Assembly: GCA_001038565.1 (NCBI GenBank) | Contig: LFJO01000006.1 | Location: forward strand, 430,180 to 494,179 | Origin: Alkalihalobacillus pseudalcaliphilus | GTDB taxonomy: Bacteria; Bacillota; Bacilli; Bacillales; Bacillaceae_D | DNA length: 64,000 bases | Reading direction: 5' to 3' | Notes under the pieces: model-generated | What the model saw: only the letters and a program-made list of their open reading frames with translations | Told to the model about the DNA's origin: nothing | Database searches by the model: none | Made by a program: the position numbers and the translations under genes | Part shown: positions 8,158-17,724 of the stretch, piece after piece | How positions within the stretch are numbered: the first letter of the stretch is position 1 | Layout: each line of letters opens with the position of its first letter

Positions 8158-10515
8158 CTAAAAATAGAGTGTAATCTTAAAATTTTGCTCCGCATGAAAA
8201 TCAATTTTACAGCTCAATGAACTTACTCTTTCAATATGTTGATGCATGTTTGACTCATAACTCTTTATTTCTTCTCTTAATCGTACTTCAACTTGTTGAG
8301 CTATGGATGAGTACATGTCTATCTCGATTTTTTGTTGATGTAAATCCCAATTAAATCGTTCTATTGTAACTTGTGAGCGAGTTTTGAGGCCTTTAATTTC
8401 TCCTATTTTTATTTCATCTGGTAAAGCTGGTAATAATTCAATCTTACCTGGGACTGAATAAACAAGCATCTCCATTACTAAAGTGGGTAAGCTACAATTG
8501 GCATCAACATTATAAATATGCCTTTTCGGATTATGAGACGTTACAAGGCTAGAATGAATATAATCGCCGTCTTGTAATAGTAATTTTAGGTTCTCTCGGA
8601 CTAGTTGGCTATTTTTTAACCTTGCAGCTACAATCCCATGATGCATAACCCCATGAGCTGAGAAGTTTCCTCTTTTCCTTTTTTCCAATGCTATTTTAGC
8701 AGCTTGGAACAAATGGTAATCTTTGTCCTCTGCTATTTCATAACCTGGCCAAACAGGATATAAATGTGATAGGTGTCGATGATCGTATTGATCATGTAAA
8801 TCTTTATGAGCCCACTCTTTTAAAGCACCCTCTTCATTTATCATATACTCAGGTAATTTATCCAATAATCCCTGCCACTTTCCAATCTGGTCATGTTCAA
8901 TTTGTAACTGTTGACAAGTGGAAACAAGGTGACTTAATACTTCTTTTGCAACAGCAATATCCATCGTTGCATTCATACTAGCTTGACTTTCCTGCCAACC
9001 TTCTCCCCTTTTATCTACTGTTAATACCGGTGTATTCTCTGGTGAATAAGAAGGGATAAAAGCAGCCTTGCCATCATCCTCCACATCCGTCAGGAAATCC
9101 TCATAAAAGAGAGCAATTTCCTTTAGCAAAGGGAGCACCTTCTCTTTAAAGAAAGCAATATCTCCACTGATCTGATACCACTCAAACAACGGAGACACAA
9201 GCCAACCTGCTCCTGCCGTCCAAAATCCTAATGGCCAATCTACATCAAAATGCGTATGGATATTATGATTACCATCCGTTCTAGAACCTGCAAGTACCCC
9301 TCTACAACCAAACATCACTTTCGCATTAACACGCCAGTCAGGCACAATTTTTTCGATTAAATGTAAGTAAGCTTCTATGCCTTCCGGTAAATACCCCATT
9401 CCTGCACCTGATATAGCCAAATTAATATTGGCATCCGTTGTAAAATCACCACTCCAAGCTGGCCTCCACTCGCCTGTCCATATTCCCACTAAATTCGGTG
9501 GGAAGAACCCAGATGAACAAATCAAAACGTACCTCCCCATTTCGAACATTTGTTGCAATAAGGGGATGCTTAACTGTTCTGCTCTCTCTGCAAGAAGTTC
9601 CTCTGTTGGCTTCAATACCTCCTCCTGCTCACCTAAGCTTATACTCATTCGATTAAATAATTCACTATGAATGTGACTATGCTTTTGTAAGGAAGTATCA
9701 TAATCCAGTGACGTTGCATTTAATAGTTGCTTTCTTAAATGAGCCATCCGCAAGTTTCCATCTAACTGCATATCGCTAATAGGTATCAATTTTGTCTTGC
9801 AGATGATCTCTGATGCCGATTCGATCCTCATTTTATTCTCACAAACGTCTATTACACTTTTTTGACCGAACACTTGAACATGGGTACACCCTATATAACC
9901 TTTTTTAGTAATATGATATTGACCTTCAAATTCTATAAAAGGTCCATTTACCAGACAACTCGCTTCTCCACTCTCCTTTGGCATCAGTGAATCTATAAAT
10001 AACTCACCAGATAAGCCTCGTTGATCAGTGGAGCGTATTTGATAATAAGCACATTCGTCTACTCTTGAAATAAACAAATTACGCTCAAATTGCTCATCTT
10101 CCTGTGACCAACTTACTGTAATTTCTCCAGTTTCAAAGTTTGCTGTCCGCTTGTACTGGCTCACTTTTCCTACTCCAAATTGATGCCATTTTAATGCATA
10201 AGCAGGATGATAAGCATCTGTAAAAAGAAGTGGATGCCCTGATTTTTCAGAGAACAAAGCTGCTGCATCTCTAAATCTCCCTTTATTCATAAGCTGCCGA
10301 ATTTCTAATAAGTATGGTGCCAAATTATGATTTTGCACCACCTGTTCATGAAAAGGCTCATAAAGCCTTTCATGGTTGAGGATAATCGTTTCTTCTTCAG
10401 GGTGACCATAAACAAGAGCACCTAATTCACCATTTCCTGTCACGAGTGCTTCTTGCCAACGATTTGCAGGCTCTTTACTATACACACCTTTTCTCAGTCT
10501 CTTTATTGTCATCAT
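8158..10515 (-). CDS. GH95 family alpha-L-fucosidase
   Basis: 785 residues, the usual length of glycoside hydrolase family 95, with no signal peptide, so it is cytoplasmic. The N-terminal beta-sandwich opens with ANRWQEALVTGNGELGALVYG; the (alpha/alpha)6 barrel carries WSGDFTTDANINL and the family hallmark HRHLSHLYPVWPG. GH95 members are inverting enzymes, mostly 1,2-alpha-L-fucosidases, with some alpha-L-galactosidases. Its start overlaps the stop of the GH42 gene by 4 bp (ATGA-type coupling). With a GH42 beta-galactosidase and a xyloglucanase-like GH5 next door, removal of the terminal fucose of xyloglucan side chains is the likely role (inference). Confidence 0.9.
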   Translation of the reverse strand: MMTIKRLRKGVYSKEPANRWQEALVTGNGELGALVYGHPEEETIILNHERLYEPFHEQVVQNHNLAPYLLEIRQLMNKGRFRDAAALFSEKSGHPLLFTDAYHPAYALKWHQFGVGKVSQYKRTANFETGEITVSWSQEDEQFERNLFISRVDECAYYQIRSTDQRGLSGELFIDSLMPKESGEASCLVNGPFIEFEGQYHITKKGYIGCTHVQVFGQKSVIDVCENKMRIESASEIICKTKLIPISDMQLDGNLRMAHLRKQLLNATSLDYDTSLQKHSHIHSELFNRMSISLGEQEEVLKPTEELLAERAEQLSIPLLQQMFEMGRYVLICSSGFFPPNLVGIWTGEWRPAWSGDFTTDANINLAISGAGMGYLPEGIEAYLHLIEKIVPDWRVNAKVMFGCRGVLAGSRTDGNHNIHTHFDVDWPLGFWTAGAGWLVSPLFEWYQISGDIAFFKEKVLPLLKEIALFYEDFLTDVEDDGKAAFIPSYSPENTPVLTVDKRGEGWQESQASMNATMDIAVAKEVLSHLVSTCQQLQIEHDQIGKWQGLLDKLPEYMINEEGALKEWAHKDLHDQYDHRHLSHLYPVWPGYEIAEDKDYHLFQAAKIALEKRKRGNFSAHGVMHHGIVAARLKNSQLVRENLKLLLQDGDYIHSSLVTSHNPKRHIYNVDANCSLPTLVMEMLVYSVPGKIELLPALPDEIKIGEIKGLKTRSQVTIERFNWDLHQQKIEIDMYSSIAQQVEVRLREEIKSYESNMHQHIERVSSLSCKIDFHAEQNFKITLYF

Positions 10516-12569
10516 CTACTCCGATTTGTGAATAGCTCACTTTTTATTTCTTCTAATATCGATACACCATTGGCAGGTATATTTAATGACTCCTTCTGTT
10601 CTTCTCCTGTGTGGATATCCAAATAACCTTGTTCAATTTCTATCATTACATCGTAGGAATTATGATTGAGAATGAATAGAAATGTCTTTTCATCCTTCGA
10701 TCTCGCCATAACTTCTACACCCTCTACTTTAGGAAGTAATGAGCTAATCCCCAAATTTTGAGACTGCAGCTTCATAAAATCGTTGATAAAACCTTGTTCT
10801 GCACTTGTTCCAATATAAATAGCTTTCCCTTTACCAACTTGATGAGAAGTAACAACCGGTGTTCCTTGATAAAAATCCGAACCATACTCTGCCAGTACTT
10901 CTGCACCCTCTGTATGAATGAGGTCAAATAAAAGGTGACAATCATATTGTTCTTTTAGCACATTACCTGTTTCTTTAATAATTACTTGATTAGAGTGGGC
11001 AGGATCCATGGCATCGATTTCTTCCACCCAAATTCCCAATAACTCCTTTAGTTCACCAGGATAACCACCTAATGTAACGAGATCATGCTCATTGACAATC
11101 CCACTAAAAAAGGTCGTGATAAAGGTTCCTCCTTGTTGCACAAACTCGGTTAGCTTCTTGGCATAGCCTTTTTTGACCATATAGAGGACTGGTGCGATAA
11201 CCAGATCATAATCTAATAAATGATCATTCACACTAACCATATCTACAGGAATGTTATGATCGTAAAAGGCCTTATAATACTTATGGACCTCTTCTACGTA
11301 ATCTAGTGAAACAGTTGGACCGCTTGAAAGATCAATTGCCCATCGATTTTCCCAATCATACACAATCGCCACTTTTGCCTGTACCCGTGAATCAATAATT
11401 TTATCTGAAAGTTCCGCTAATTCACTACCTAGCTTTACTACTTCCTTAAAGACACGTGTATGCTCGTGGCCAACATGCTCAATAACAGCTCCATGAAATT
11501 TTTCACAAGCACCAATGGACCGCCTCAATTGGAAAAACATGACCGTATCTGCACCGTGTGCAATTGCTTGATAACTCCAAAGTCGCATAACACCAGGCCT
11601 TTTTAACGAATTATACGGTTGCCAATTTTGTTGGCTAGGTGTTTGCTCCATTAACATAAATGGTTGACCTTGTTTTAGCCCCCTCATCAAATCATGTGTC
11701 ATTGCTATGAGACTAGTTGGCGTATGGATACCGGGGTAACTATCCCAAGATACGATATCCATGGCTTTACCCCATTTAAAATAATCTAACTCAGGATAGG
11801 TACCCATTAAATTGGTCGTAATCGGCAGATGTGGCGTATGCTTCTTTAAGGCATCATGTTCTAATTGATAACAGGCTAACAGACTTTCAGATTGGAAGAT
11901 CCTATAGTCTAAAGAAATTCCTTGAAAAGCACTGACATTGCCTTCCCCTTCCTCACTTAATGCATTCGGAACAACAATTTCATCCCATTCATAAAAAGTA
12001 TGCCCCCAAAATGTCGTGTTCCAAGCTTTATTCAGTGCTTCTAAACACAGATACTTTTCCTTGAGCCATTTTCTAAACGCGTTAGCACAATTTTCGCAAT
12101 AACAATAACCTCCATATTCATTGGAGACATGCCATATAAGCACGGCAGGGTTTCCTTTAAATCTTTTGCCTAACTGGTCCGCCATTTGTTCTGCAAAATG
12201 GCGATAAGTAGGACTGTTTGGACACGAGTTGTGTCTACCACCAAAAGCCCTTTTCCTCCCTTGGAAATCAACACGAAGAACATCTGGATATTTGCTTGCC
12301 ATCCAAGCAGGGTGTGCGGCTGTACTTGTCGCTAGACACGTGTAAATCCCCTGCTGGTAAAGTCTATCAATATGCTCTTCTAAGTCATCAAACCTATAAG
12401 TCTTCTCATCCAGTTGATTTAAAGCCCAAGAAAAAACATTAAGCGTTACGATATTAATACCTGCTAATTTAAACATTCGAATATCCTCTTCCCAAATACG
12501 AGGATCCTGCCATTGCTCTGGGTTATAATCGCCACCATACCAGATAGTAGGAAGTTTATCACTAATCAT
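10512..12569 (-). CDS. GH42 family beta-galactosidase
   Basis: 685 residues, cytoplasmic. The start has GAGGTG upstream. The (beta/alpha)8 barrel carries the acid/base Glu151 in WHVSNEYGG and the nucleophile Glu308 in MLMEQTPSQQNW. Cys156, 158 and 161 (CYCENC), probably with Cys116, form the structural zinc site common in GH42. A trimerisation domain and a C-terminal beta domain follow. The reaction is release of terminal beta-galactose with retention. The gene lies 14 bp after the GH5 gene and overlaps GH95, so the three form one transcript; the likely substrate is the galactosyl side chain exposed after fucose removal. Confidence 0.93.
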   Translation of the reverse strand: MISDKLPTIWYGGDYNPEQWQDPRIWEEDIRMFKLAGINIVTLNVFSWALNQLDEKTYRFDDLEEHIDRLYQQGIYTCLATSTAAHPAWMASKYPDVLRVDFQGRKRAFGGRHNSCPNSPTYRHFAEQMADQLGKRFKGNPAVLIWHVSNEYGGYCYCENCANAFRKWLKEKYLCLEALNKAWNTTFWGHTFYEWDEIVVPNALSEEGEGNVSAFQGISLDYRIFQSESLLACYQLEHDALKKHTPHLPITTNLMGTYPELDYFKWGKAMDIVSWDSYPGIHTPTSLIAMTHDLMRGLKQGQPFMLMEQTPSQQNWQPYNSLKRPGVMRLWSYQAIAHGADTVMFFQLRRSIGACEKFHGAVIEHVGHEHTRVFKEVVKLGSELAELSDKIIDSRVQAKVAIVYDWENRWAIDLSSGPTVSLDYVEEVHKYYKAFYDHNIPVDMVSVNDHLLDYDLVIAPVLYMVKKGYAKKLTEFVQQGGTFITTFFSGIVNEHDLVTLGGYPGELKELLGIWVEEIDAMDPAHSNQVIIKETGNVLKEQYDCHLLFDLIHTEGAEVLAEYGSDFYQGTPVVTSHQVGKGKAIYIGTSAEQGFINDFMKLQSQNLGISSLLPKVEGVEVMARSKDEKTFLFILNHNSYDVMIEIEQGYLDIHTGEEQKESLNIPANGVSILEEIKSELFTNRSR

Positions 12570-12583
12570 AGTTGTTCACCTCT

Positions 12584-14659
12584 TTAAATAGACACGGGTT
12601 GATTTTTCGTACGTACTCTCTTCATTAAAAGACTGAGTAAAATAAACAAGCTTCCTAGTAATAGGAAATTATATGAATTGGTAGCTGTATCAGGCAATAA
12701 GTGATTTCCATGTTCACTTGTTTTTTCTCCGTTCGGAGGTGGGTTCATACCTCCTGCTTCAATCCCTAGTGCACCTTCATTTTTCTCACCATTCTCCTCA
12801 TCCGTCCCACGCTCCTCTTCCTTATCATCTTTTCCTTTTGCTGGTGGACCCTCACCATTCTCTTTTGGCTTCGATATCTCTTTTTCCTTTTCTATATCCG
12901 TTTCTTCTTCAATCTGCTCTTCTTGTTCCTTTTGTTCTTCCTCCTTATCTAATGAAAGAAAACCAATAACATGTTCACCATTTTTCTGTAATGTATAGTC
13001 CAATTGCTCCCCGCTCCAGAAGTAAAAGGTAAGCTCCGTTTCTCCGTCCTCTAACTCGTTAAAAAACCGTCCGTAAGGGAAAGTCAATTCGTTGTCCTCA
13101 TAGTTTGGTGAAAAGGCATATCCGAACTCTTTAAATGTCGTCCAATCATGTGGCCCCGCTGGACTTCCGTCAGGATAGACAGCCTCCATAGTTTTCAAAT
13201 GAGAACCGTTAAACTCTATTGGAATAGTGAAATCATCAACATTACCCTCTGCCTCTCCTATAATAGGTGTATGATAGGCATAAACCTTAATATACCAATC
13301 GCTTCCATGGTCAAATGCTATTGTAAATACGCCTTTTTCTCCAACACTATTAAAATCTTTAACTACTTCTTTGATGATACTAGCTTTAATAGTGAGCGTT
13401 TCACCTTCAATGGTGTAATCATGTTCATTTAATAACGCCCCATCTAAACGAATTTCTTCTAAAATACGACCATTTAATTGAAGCTGAAATTCATGGTCTA
13501 GTATCTCCTCATCTTTATCAACATAAAGATAGTTAGCACTTGCTGTTGCTGAACGCCCCTCCCAGCTTGCTTTCATCATTTCGAACAGTTCACCATCAGC
13601 CCATTCATAATTAGTTCTATTAAAATGTTGGCCGTTATCCCACAGCATGTGAGCGATCCCTTTTTCTTGTACGTAATGAATCATATATTCAAAGAACTTT
13701 AGTTTTTCACCTTGCTGCACAACGCCTGTGTGAGTGTCAAAACCTAATAAGCCATATTCCCCCAAAACAACAGGTATTCCTCTATCAAGTAATGTTTGTT
13801 CAACACGGTCAAACGTTTCGTGAATATGTTGAATGGAATCTTGCTCAAAATGAGTATAACCTGCTACATTCACACTAAATGGCCAAAATCCATAAAAATG
13901 AACAGTACCAATTAAATAAGGATCATCTAGCTGTTCGATTTTTTCATACAAATCCTCAAGTTGATTTTGATGGTCGGGACTTGCATCTAATGTCGGTAAA
14001 ACAAGTGGTCTTACTTCATTTAGAGCACCAGAATTCCTTACAATATCAAAAAAAGAATCATTCAACTGGTCCAAGAAAGCTTGCTTTTCTTGCTCTTGAC
14101 CATAAAACCTAGGTTCATTAATACTTTCAAACATCAGCTCAATTGGATAGTCCTTAAAATGATCGCCTAATTGTAACCAAATCGCTTCAAACCGCTCTAA
14201 AGATTGTTGATTCTCATTGTACATGCCCTCTTCTAACCATAGCCATGAATCGTGATGGACATTAATCATGACGAATAAATCTTCTTCTAGCGACCAATTT
14301 ACGACTTGTGTAACTCTACTTAGGAAATCTTCGTCAATTAAGTAATCCGGCCCTAATTCCATCCTCTGATCAAATGTAATTGGAATTCGAATACTCTTAA
14401 ATCCTTGTTCAGCAATCTCTTCAATGAGCTTTTTTGTAACAAATGGATTGCCCCAAGCTGTTTCATCATCACCTACAGCATCAAATGAATTCCCTAGATT
14501 CCAACCCGGTTGCATGTCTTGAACATATTCATTAATATCATACAACGGTCCCTCCTGCTTAGATGCCTCACCAGTACTCACGAAAAAGAATAAACTAACA
14601 CCGAAAAAAGCGATAACGATATAAAAAGTCTGGAAACGACGCCTCTTTAATAATTCCAT
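12584..14659 (-). CDS. Wall-anchored GH5 endoglucanase/xyloglucanase with X2 and CBM46-like modules
   Basis: 691 residues. Hydrophobic signal segment at about 10-29. GH5 catalytic domain about 40-370 with Glu182 as acid/base (SINEPRF) and Glu301 as nucleophile (LGEYG). Then an X2/Ig-like module (about 372-475) and a CBM46-like module with aromatic residues (about 480-590). An acidic Glu/Lys/Gly/Pro linker leads to the sorting signal LPDTA, a hydrophobic stretch and a basic tail (KRVRTK). The order GH5, Ig/X2, CBM46 is that of the Bacillus halodurans Cel5B type, active on xyloglucan and beta-glucan. LPDTA resembles substrates of class D sortases (YhcS); no sortase gene is in the window. First gene of the operon, cutting polymer at the cell surface. 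Confidence 0.9.
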   Translation of the reverse strand: MELLKRRRFQTFYIVIAFFGVSLFFFVSTGEASKQEGPLYDINEYVQDMQPGWNLGNSFDAVGDDETAWGNPFVTKKLIEEIAEQGFKSIRIPITFDQRMELGPDYLIDEDFLSRVTQVVNWSLEEDLFVMINVHHDSWLWLEEGMYNENQQSLERFEAIWLQLGDHFKDYPIELMFESINEPRFYGQEQEKQAFLDQLNDSFFDIVRNSGALNEVRPLVLPTLDASPDHQNQLEDLYEKIEQLDDPYLIGTVHFYGFWPFSVNVAGYTHFEQDSIQHIHETFDRVEQTLLDRGIPVVLGEYGLLGFDTHTGVVQQGEKLKFFEYMIHYVQEKGIAHMLWDNGQHFNRTNYEWADGELFEMMKASWEGRSATASANYLYVDKDEEILDHEFQLQLNGRILEEIRLDGALLNEHDYTIEGETLTIKASIIKEVVKDFNSVGEKGVFTIAFDHGSDWYIKVYAYHTPIIGEAEGNVDDFTIPIEFNGSHLKTMEAVYPDGSPAGPHDWTTFKEFGYAFSPNYEDNELTFPYGRFFNELEDGETELTFYFWSGEQLDYTLQKNGEHVIGFLSLDKEEEQKEQEEQIEEETDIEKEKEISKPKENGEGPPAKGKDDKEEERGTDEENGEKNEGALGIEAGGMNPPPNGEKTSEHGNHLLPDTATNSYNFLLLGSLFILLSLLMKRVRTKNQPVSI

Positions 14660-14682
14660 GTACGAATACCTCCTCTCAAAAT

Positions 14683-14696
14683 TTAAAACGCTTTCA
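14683..14696 (-). promoter_or_regulatory. Candidate cre site before the glycosidase operon
   Basis: TGAAAGCGTTTTAA on the minus strand matches the cre consensus with one mismatch near the 3' end. It sits 24 bp upstream of the GH5 start codon, inside the leader, a typical roadblock position. Confidence 0.5.
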
Positions 14697-14780
14697 TCTT
14701 TAAGCTTAATAGAGAGGGAATTAGGAAAATACTAGACAAATTAGCTTAGTTTTTATATAAAAACTAGTGGTTAAAAATAA

Positions 14781-14806
14781 ATAAAAGAGCCCATAAGAGC
14801 TCTTAG
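14781..14806 (-). terminator. Intrinsic terminator after the P450 gene
   Basis: On the minus strand AAGAGC, short loop, GCTCTT then TTTATT, just past the stop of the P450 gene. Confidence 0.7.
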
Positions 14807-14820
14807 CGATTAAAGTACAC

Positions 14821-16014
14821 TTATAAACTTGTTAACTTGATAGGAAACCTCTTCAAACCACGAATGATAAAACTCTGCCTCCATTCAAGCTCTGATAAAT
14901 CAACTGCCAATCGAATATTCGGAAATTGCTCTAATAAAACACGCATTGCAATCTCCGCTTCTAATCTTGCTAGTGGAGCACCTAGGCAATAATGAATACC
15001 CTTTCCAAACGCAAGGTGAGGACTTTTCTCTCGCTTAATATCAAATTGTTCGGGCTTCTCAAATTCCTCTGAGTCATGATCTGCTGATGCTAATGAAACG
15101 ATGACGTGGTCGCCTTTTTCAACCCTCTGACCCATAAATGTAAAAGATTCACGTGCCCAACGATCTGTGCTAAATTCAACTGGACCATTATAGCGTAGAA
15201 ACTCCTCTATTGCTTGTCCCATTCGTTCAGGTTCTTCTTTTAATAGCTGAGCTTGTTCAGGGTGTGTTAATAATGCCAGTAAGCCATTAGCGATTAAATT
15301 CACGGTTGTTTCATGTCCTGCTACAATTAGTAACATGACGACTCCATATAACTCACGAACCGACAGCCGCTCTCCTTCTTCCTCAGCTAAAATTAAATCC
15401 GTTAATAAATCTTCTTTTGGTTCACTTCTTCTTTGATGAATGAGCGATTCCAAATAAGCCATAAATTCAATCATCGATTGCTCGTATTGCTCTTCGGTCA
15501 CAATGTCAACAAGTACTTTTGACCAGCGCTGGAAAAGGTGCTGATCTTCAGATGGAACACCTAAAAGCTCACAAATCACACGAATTGGGATCGGAAATGC
15601 ATAGTCCTCGATGAAATCTACGTCCTTATTCCGCCCCATTCGTTGAGCTTCTTCTTTGGCAATCTCTTCAATTCTACCACTTAGTGCTTTTATTTTTTTC
15701 GGAGCAAATCCCTTTGCGACTAAGTTCCTTAAGCGTCTATGGTCAGGTGGATCAACAAAAAGCATACTTTGTCCAATTGGTGGAACATTTGCATCCGTTA
15801 TTTCTCCCGGGAAAACGGTTCGCATATCCTTAATAAAACGCTCATCTCTTAAGACCTTCTCTGCTGCTTCATAGGTAAAAGCTAGCCATGAAGAATTGTG
15901 TCCTTCAAACATTCTTACTTTAGCGAATGCATGATGTGGCCTAATGTCTTTATAGTACTCATATGGATTTTGATGGAACTGCTTAGAAAATAAGTCAATC
16001 TCTTTTATTGGCAT
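14821..16014 (-). CDS. Cytochrome P450, soluble bacterial type
   Basis: 397 residues from ATG 16014, chosen because AAAGGGG lies nine bases upstream and the protein then begins MPIKEIDLF; a longer in-frame start at 16149 would translate a dispersed repeat. Haem-ligand loop FGKGIHYCLG with the axial Cys, I-helix AGHETT for oxygen activation, and ExxR-type residues are in place. There is no membrane anchor, so it is a cytosolic monooxygenase needing separate ferredoxin/flavodoxin partners. It resembles the CYP107/CYP109-type enzymes of Bacillus; the substrate cannot be told. No biosynthetic genes flank it, so it stands alone with its own terminator. Confidence 0.93.
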   Translation of the reverse strand: MPIKEIDLFSKQFHQNPYEYYKDIRPHHAFAKVRMFEGHNSSWLAFTYEAAEKVLRDERFIKDMRTVFPGEITDANVPPIGQSMLFVDPPDHRRLRNLVAKGFAPKKIKALSGRIEEIAKEEAQRMGRNKDVDFIEDYAFPIPIRVICELLGVPSEDQHLFQRWSKVLVDIVTEEQYEQSMIEFMAYLESLIHQRRSEPKEDLLTDLILAEEEGERLSVRELYGVVMLLIVAGHETTVNLIANGLLALLTHPEQAQLLKEEPERMGQAIEEFLRYNGPVEFSTDRWARESFTFMGQRVEKGDHVIVSLASADHDSEEFEKPEQFDIKREKSPHLAFGKGIHYCLGAPLARLEAEIAMRVLLEQFPNIRLAVDLSELEWRQSFIIRGLKRFPIKLTSL

Positions 16015-16089
16015 AAAAATAACCCCTTTCATCTCTGTTCGTTCTATACTAACGATCATTCTCGATTGATAAGGGAATTCCTGTTGGAC

Positions 16090-16630
16090 TTTTGTATGAA
16101 AGTTACTTATGAGCGATAGTTTGTACCGTGAAGTTAGCTCGTCATACACCTCGCGATCAATGACCTTAGTAGGACAGTGCTCCCTGTTGATTCAGGCAGA
16201 CTCCTGATGGTGATCGAGTTGTAAACGTGCCAACAGTTTGAACAGTCGCCACTACTTTTATCTTTGTTGGTGTCGGAGTCGTTTTTGCTCCGACATGAGC
16301 GTTTTGTATGAAAGTGATGCTAATGATTAGGTGCGGAGTTCTACTTACCGCTACCGAAAATCATGCTCCGCGTCCTGTGGGGTGGCGCTAAGCTAATCGG
16401 CTACGCTGCTGGATCTCAGCTCTGCCACTACATCCCACGGTATTCTCCGCATGACTCGCCCGCTGTGTTACTGCTAAATCTCAAATAAAAAAATCTAACA
16501 CCATTCTTTTAAATGAAAAAGACAAAATCAAATTAAATGAAGTTCCACCAGTTAAAGAGCCAGACACCACTTTCATCTTTGGTGGTGTCGGAGTCGTTTT
16601 TGCTCCGACATGAGCGTTTTGTATGAAAGT
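16090..16630. repeat. Inverted M1, M3 and two 62-bp palindromic elements
   Basis: From left to right: an inverted M1 copy (to about 16253), a 62-bp palindromic element at 16254-16315, an inverted M3 module with a GC-rich core (about 16316-16568), and a second 62-bp element at 16569-16630. The 62-bp elements have ends ACTTTCAT (ACTTTTAT in the first) / ATGAAAGT and an inner stem GTCGGAG / CTCCGAC. Open frames seen here follow the repeats and are not credible genes. Confidence 0.75.
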
Positions 16631-16805
16631 TACCCTAAAAGCGATGTGCTCTTCTTCTAAAACCGCTCCGGTTGATGCAGGCTTCATGGTTAGTGATCTT
16701 CTCATACAAAAAAATGATTTAAACAATAATGTACTACCAATAGATAAAGAAGCAAAACCAAATTGAATCAAGTGCTGAGTTGGAAAGGACTAATCCTCAC
16801 TTTCA

Positions 16806-16950
16806 TTTATACTCCAAGGTTTGGCTTCAGTATCTGCACATTAACCCCCTCTTTGTGTAGATACTCCAAGGTTTGGCTTCAGTATCTTATGGTGGCGATA
16901 GATGACTTTCATTTTTGTTAGTGTCGGAGCTGTTTTTAGCTCCGACATCA
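16806..16950. repeat. Inverted copies of the array hairpin plus a partial 62-bp element
   Basis: Read on the minus strand, arms AGATACT / AGTATCTACAC and GTGCAGATACT / AGTAT enclose 15-base loops GAAGCCAAACCTTGG, the same hairpin as in the 55.9-56.5 kb array, with one intervening 15-base spacer. A truncated 62-bp palindromic element follows (ACTTTCAT at 16905, stem GTCGGAGC / GCTCCGAC). This completes the 1-kb gene-free gap between P450 and the FhuF-like gene. Confidence 0.75.
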
Positions 16951-17010
16951 CACAAAGTTGCTCTTCTTCTCCTTTATTAGTAGAGGTTATTATAGCAGCA
17001 CCTTTGGTCC

Positions 17011-17724
17011 TTATTTCTTCAATGGACAGACGAGACAATATTCTCCCGTCTCTAGGCACCTTTCTAATTTATAATACATACAGCAGGTTTTTCGCTTTTC
17101 GCCATCTAGTTGTAAGTAAGGAGTGAGTGGATTTTTTTCTAATGCAAAGTAACGGGGTTCAGCGTATTTTATTTGATTAAAGACAGCTATAATTCGGTCT
17201 CTCTCTATTTCATCATCTACTTTTTTAACTATTTTTCTAAAAATAGAATTGATTCTTACCGCTACATTTTCCCACAAAATTTTTAAAGGTAACCTAGTTG
17301 TTGCATGTAATTGATTCAAGATAGGTGTCAGATTTTCTTGAAAGGTTTTCTCCAGATATAAGTCCATACAAGCTTCAAACTCCGGCTCTCGTACAAGCCC
17401 TACATTTTCACTTATGAGGGCAAGATTCTTATCTGTTGTGTAATAACTAGCCTGCTGATTCCAATAAATACAGCCTTTTAAGTTCAAGCATACATGCGTG
17501 GATGCAGTCAAAACTAAAAAAGCGTAACGTTTAGAGAACATAGAGGATGCCACAAGTTTAGATGGTGAGCCTTGCGTTATTTGCTGTTCTTCTAAAAAAG
17601 CTGAACACTTATCATCTGAGAATAAATCGGAAATAAGTAGGCCATCACTTTCCCCACCATTTATTAGTTTAATGGGCGTGTCATTTAAAGCCTCTTTGAT
17701 TTCACTCATATCTAGCTTATTCAT
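17011..17724 (-). CDS. FhuF-like siderophore-iron reductase
   Basis: 237 residues. The C-terminus ends with CC, 14 residues, then CLVC, the arrangement of ligands for the [2Fe-2S] cluster in FhuF-type ferric-siderophore reductases; the spacing between the Cys pair and CxxC is longer than the ten residues of E. coli FhuF, and one additional Cys lies between. The protein reduces Fe(III) in imported siderophores so that the metal is released in the cytoplasm. ATG 17724 overlaps the ATPase stop codon (ATGA), so it is the last gene of the siderophore import operon, as expected for its job. Confidence 0.85.
   Translation of the reverse strand: MNKLDMSEIKEALNDTPIKLINGGESDGLLISDLFSDDKCSAFLEEQQITQGSPSKLVASSMFSKRYAFLVLTASTHVCLNLKGCIYWNQQASYYTTDKNLALISENVGLVREPEFEACMDLYLEKTFQENLTPILNQLHATTRLPLKILWENVAVRINSIFRKIVKKVDDEIERDRIIAVFNQIKYAEPRYFALEKNPLTPYLQLDGEKRKTCCMYYKLERCLETGEYCLVCPLKK

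Noticed and set aside
16481..17059. Two minus-strand open frames in the P450/FhuF gap
   Set aside because: Both follow the 62-bp palindromic and M3 repeats and are not conserved in frame between repeat copies.
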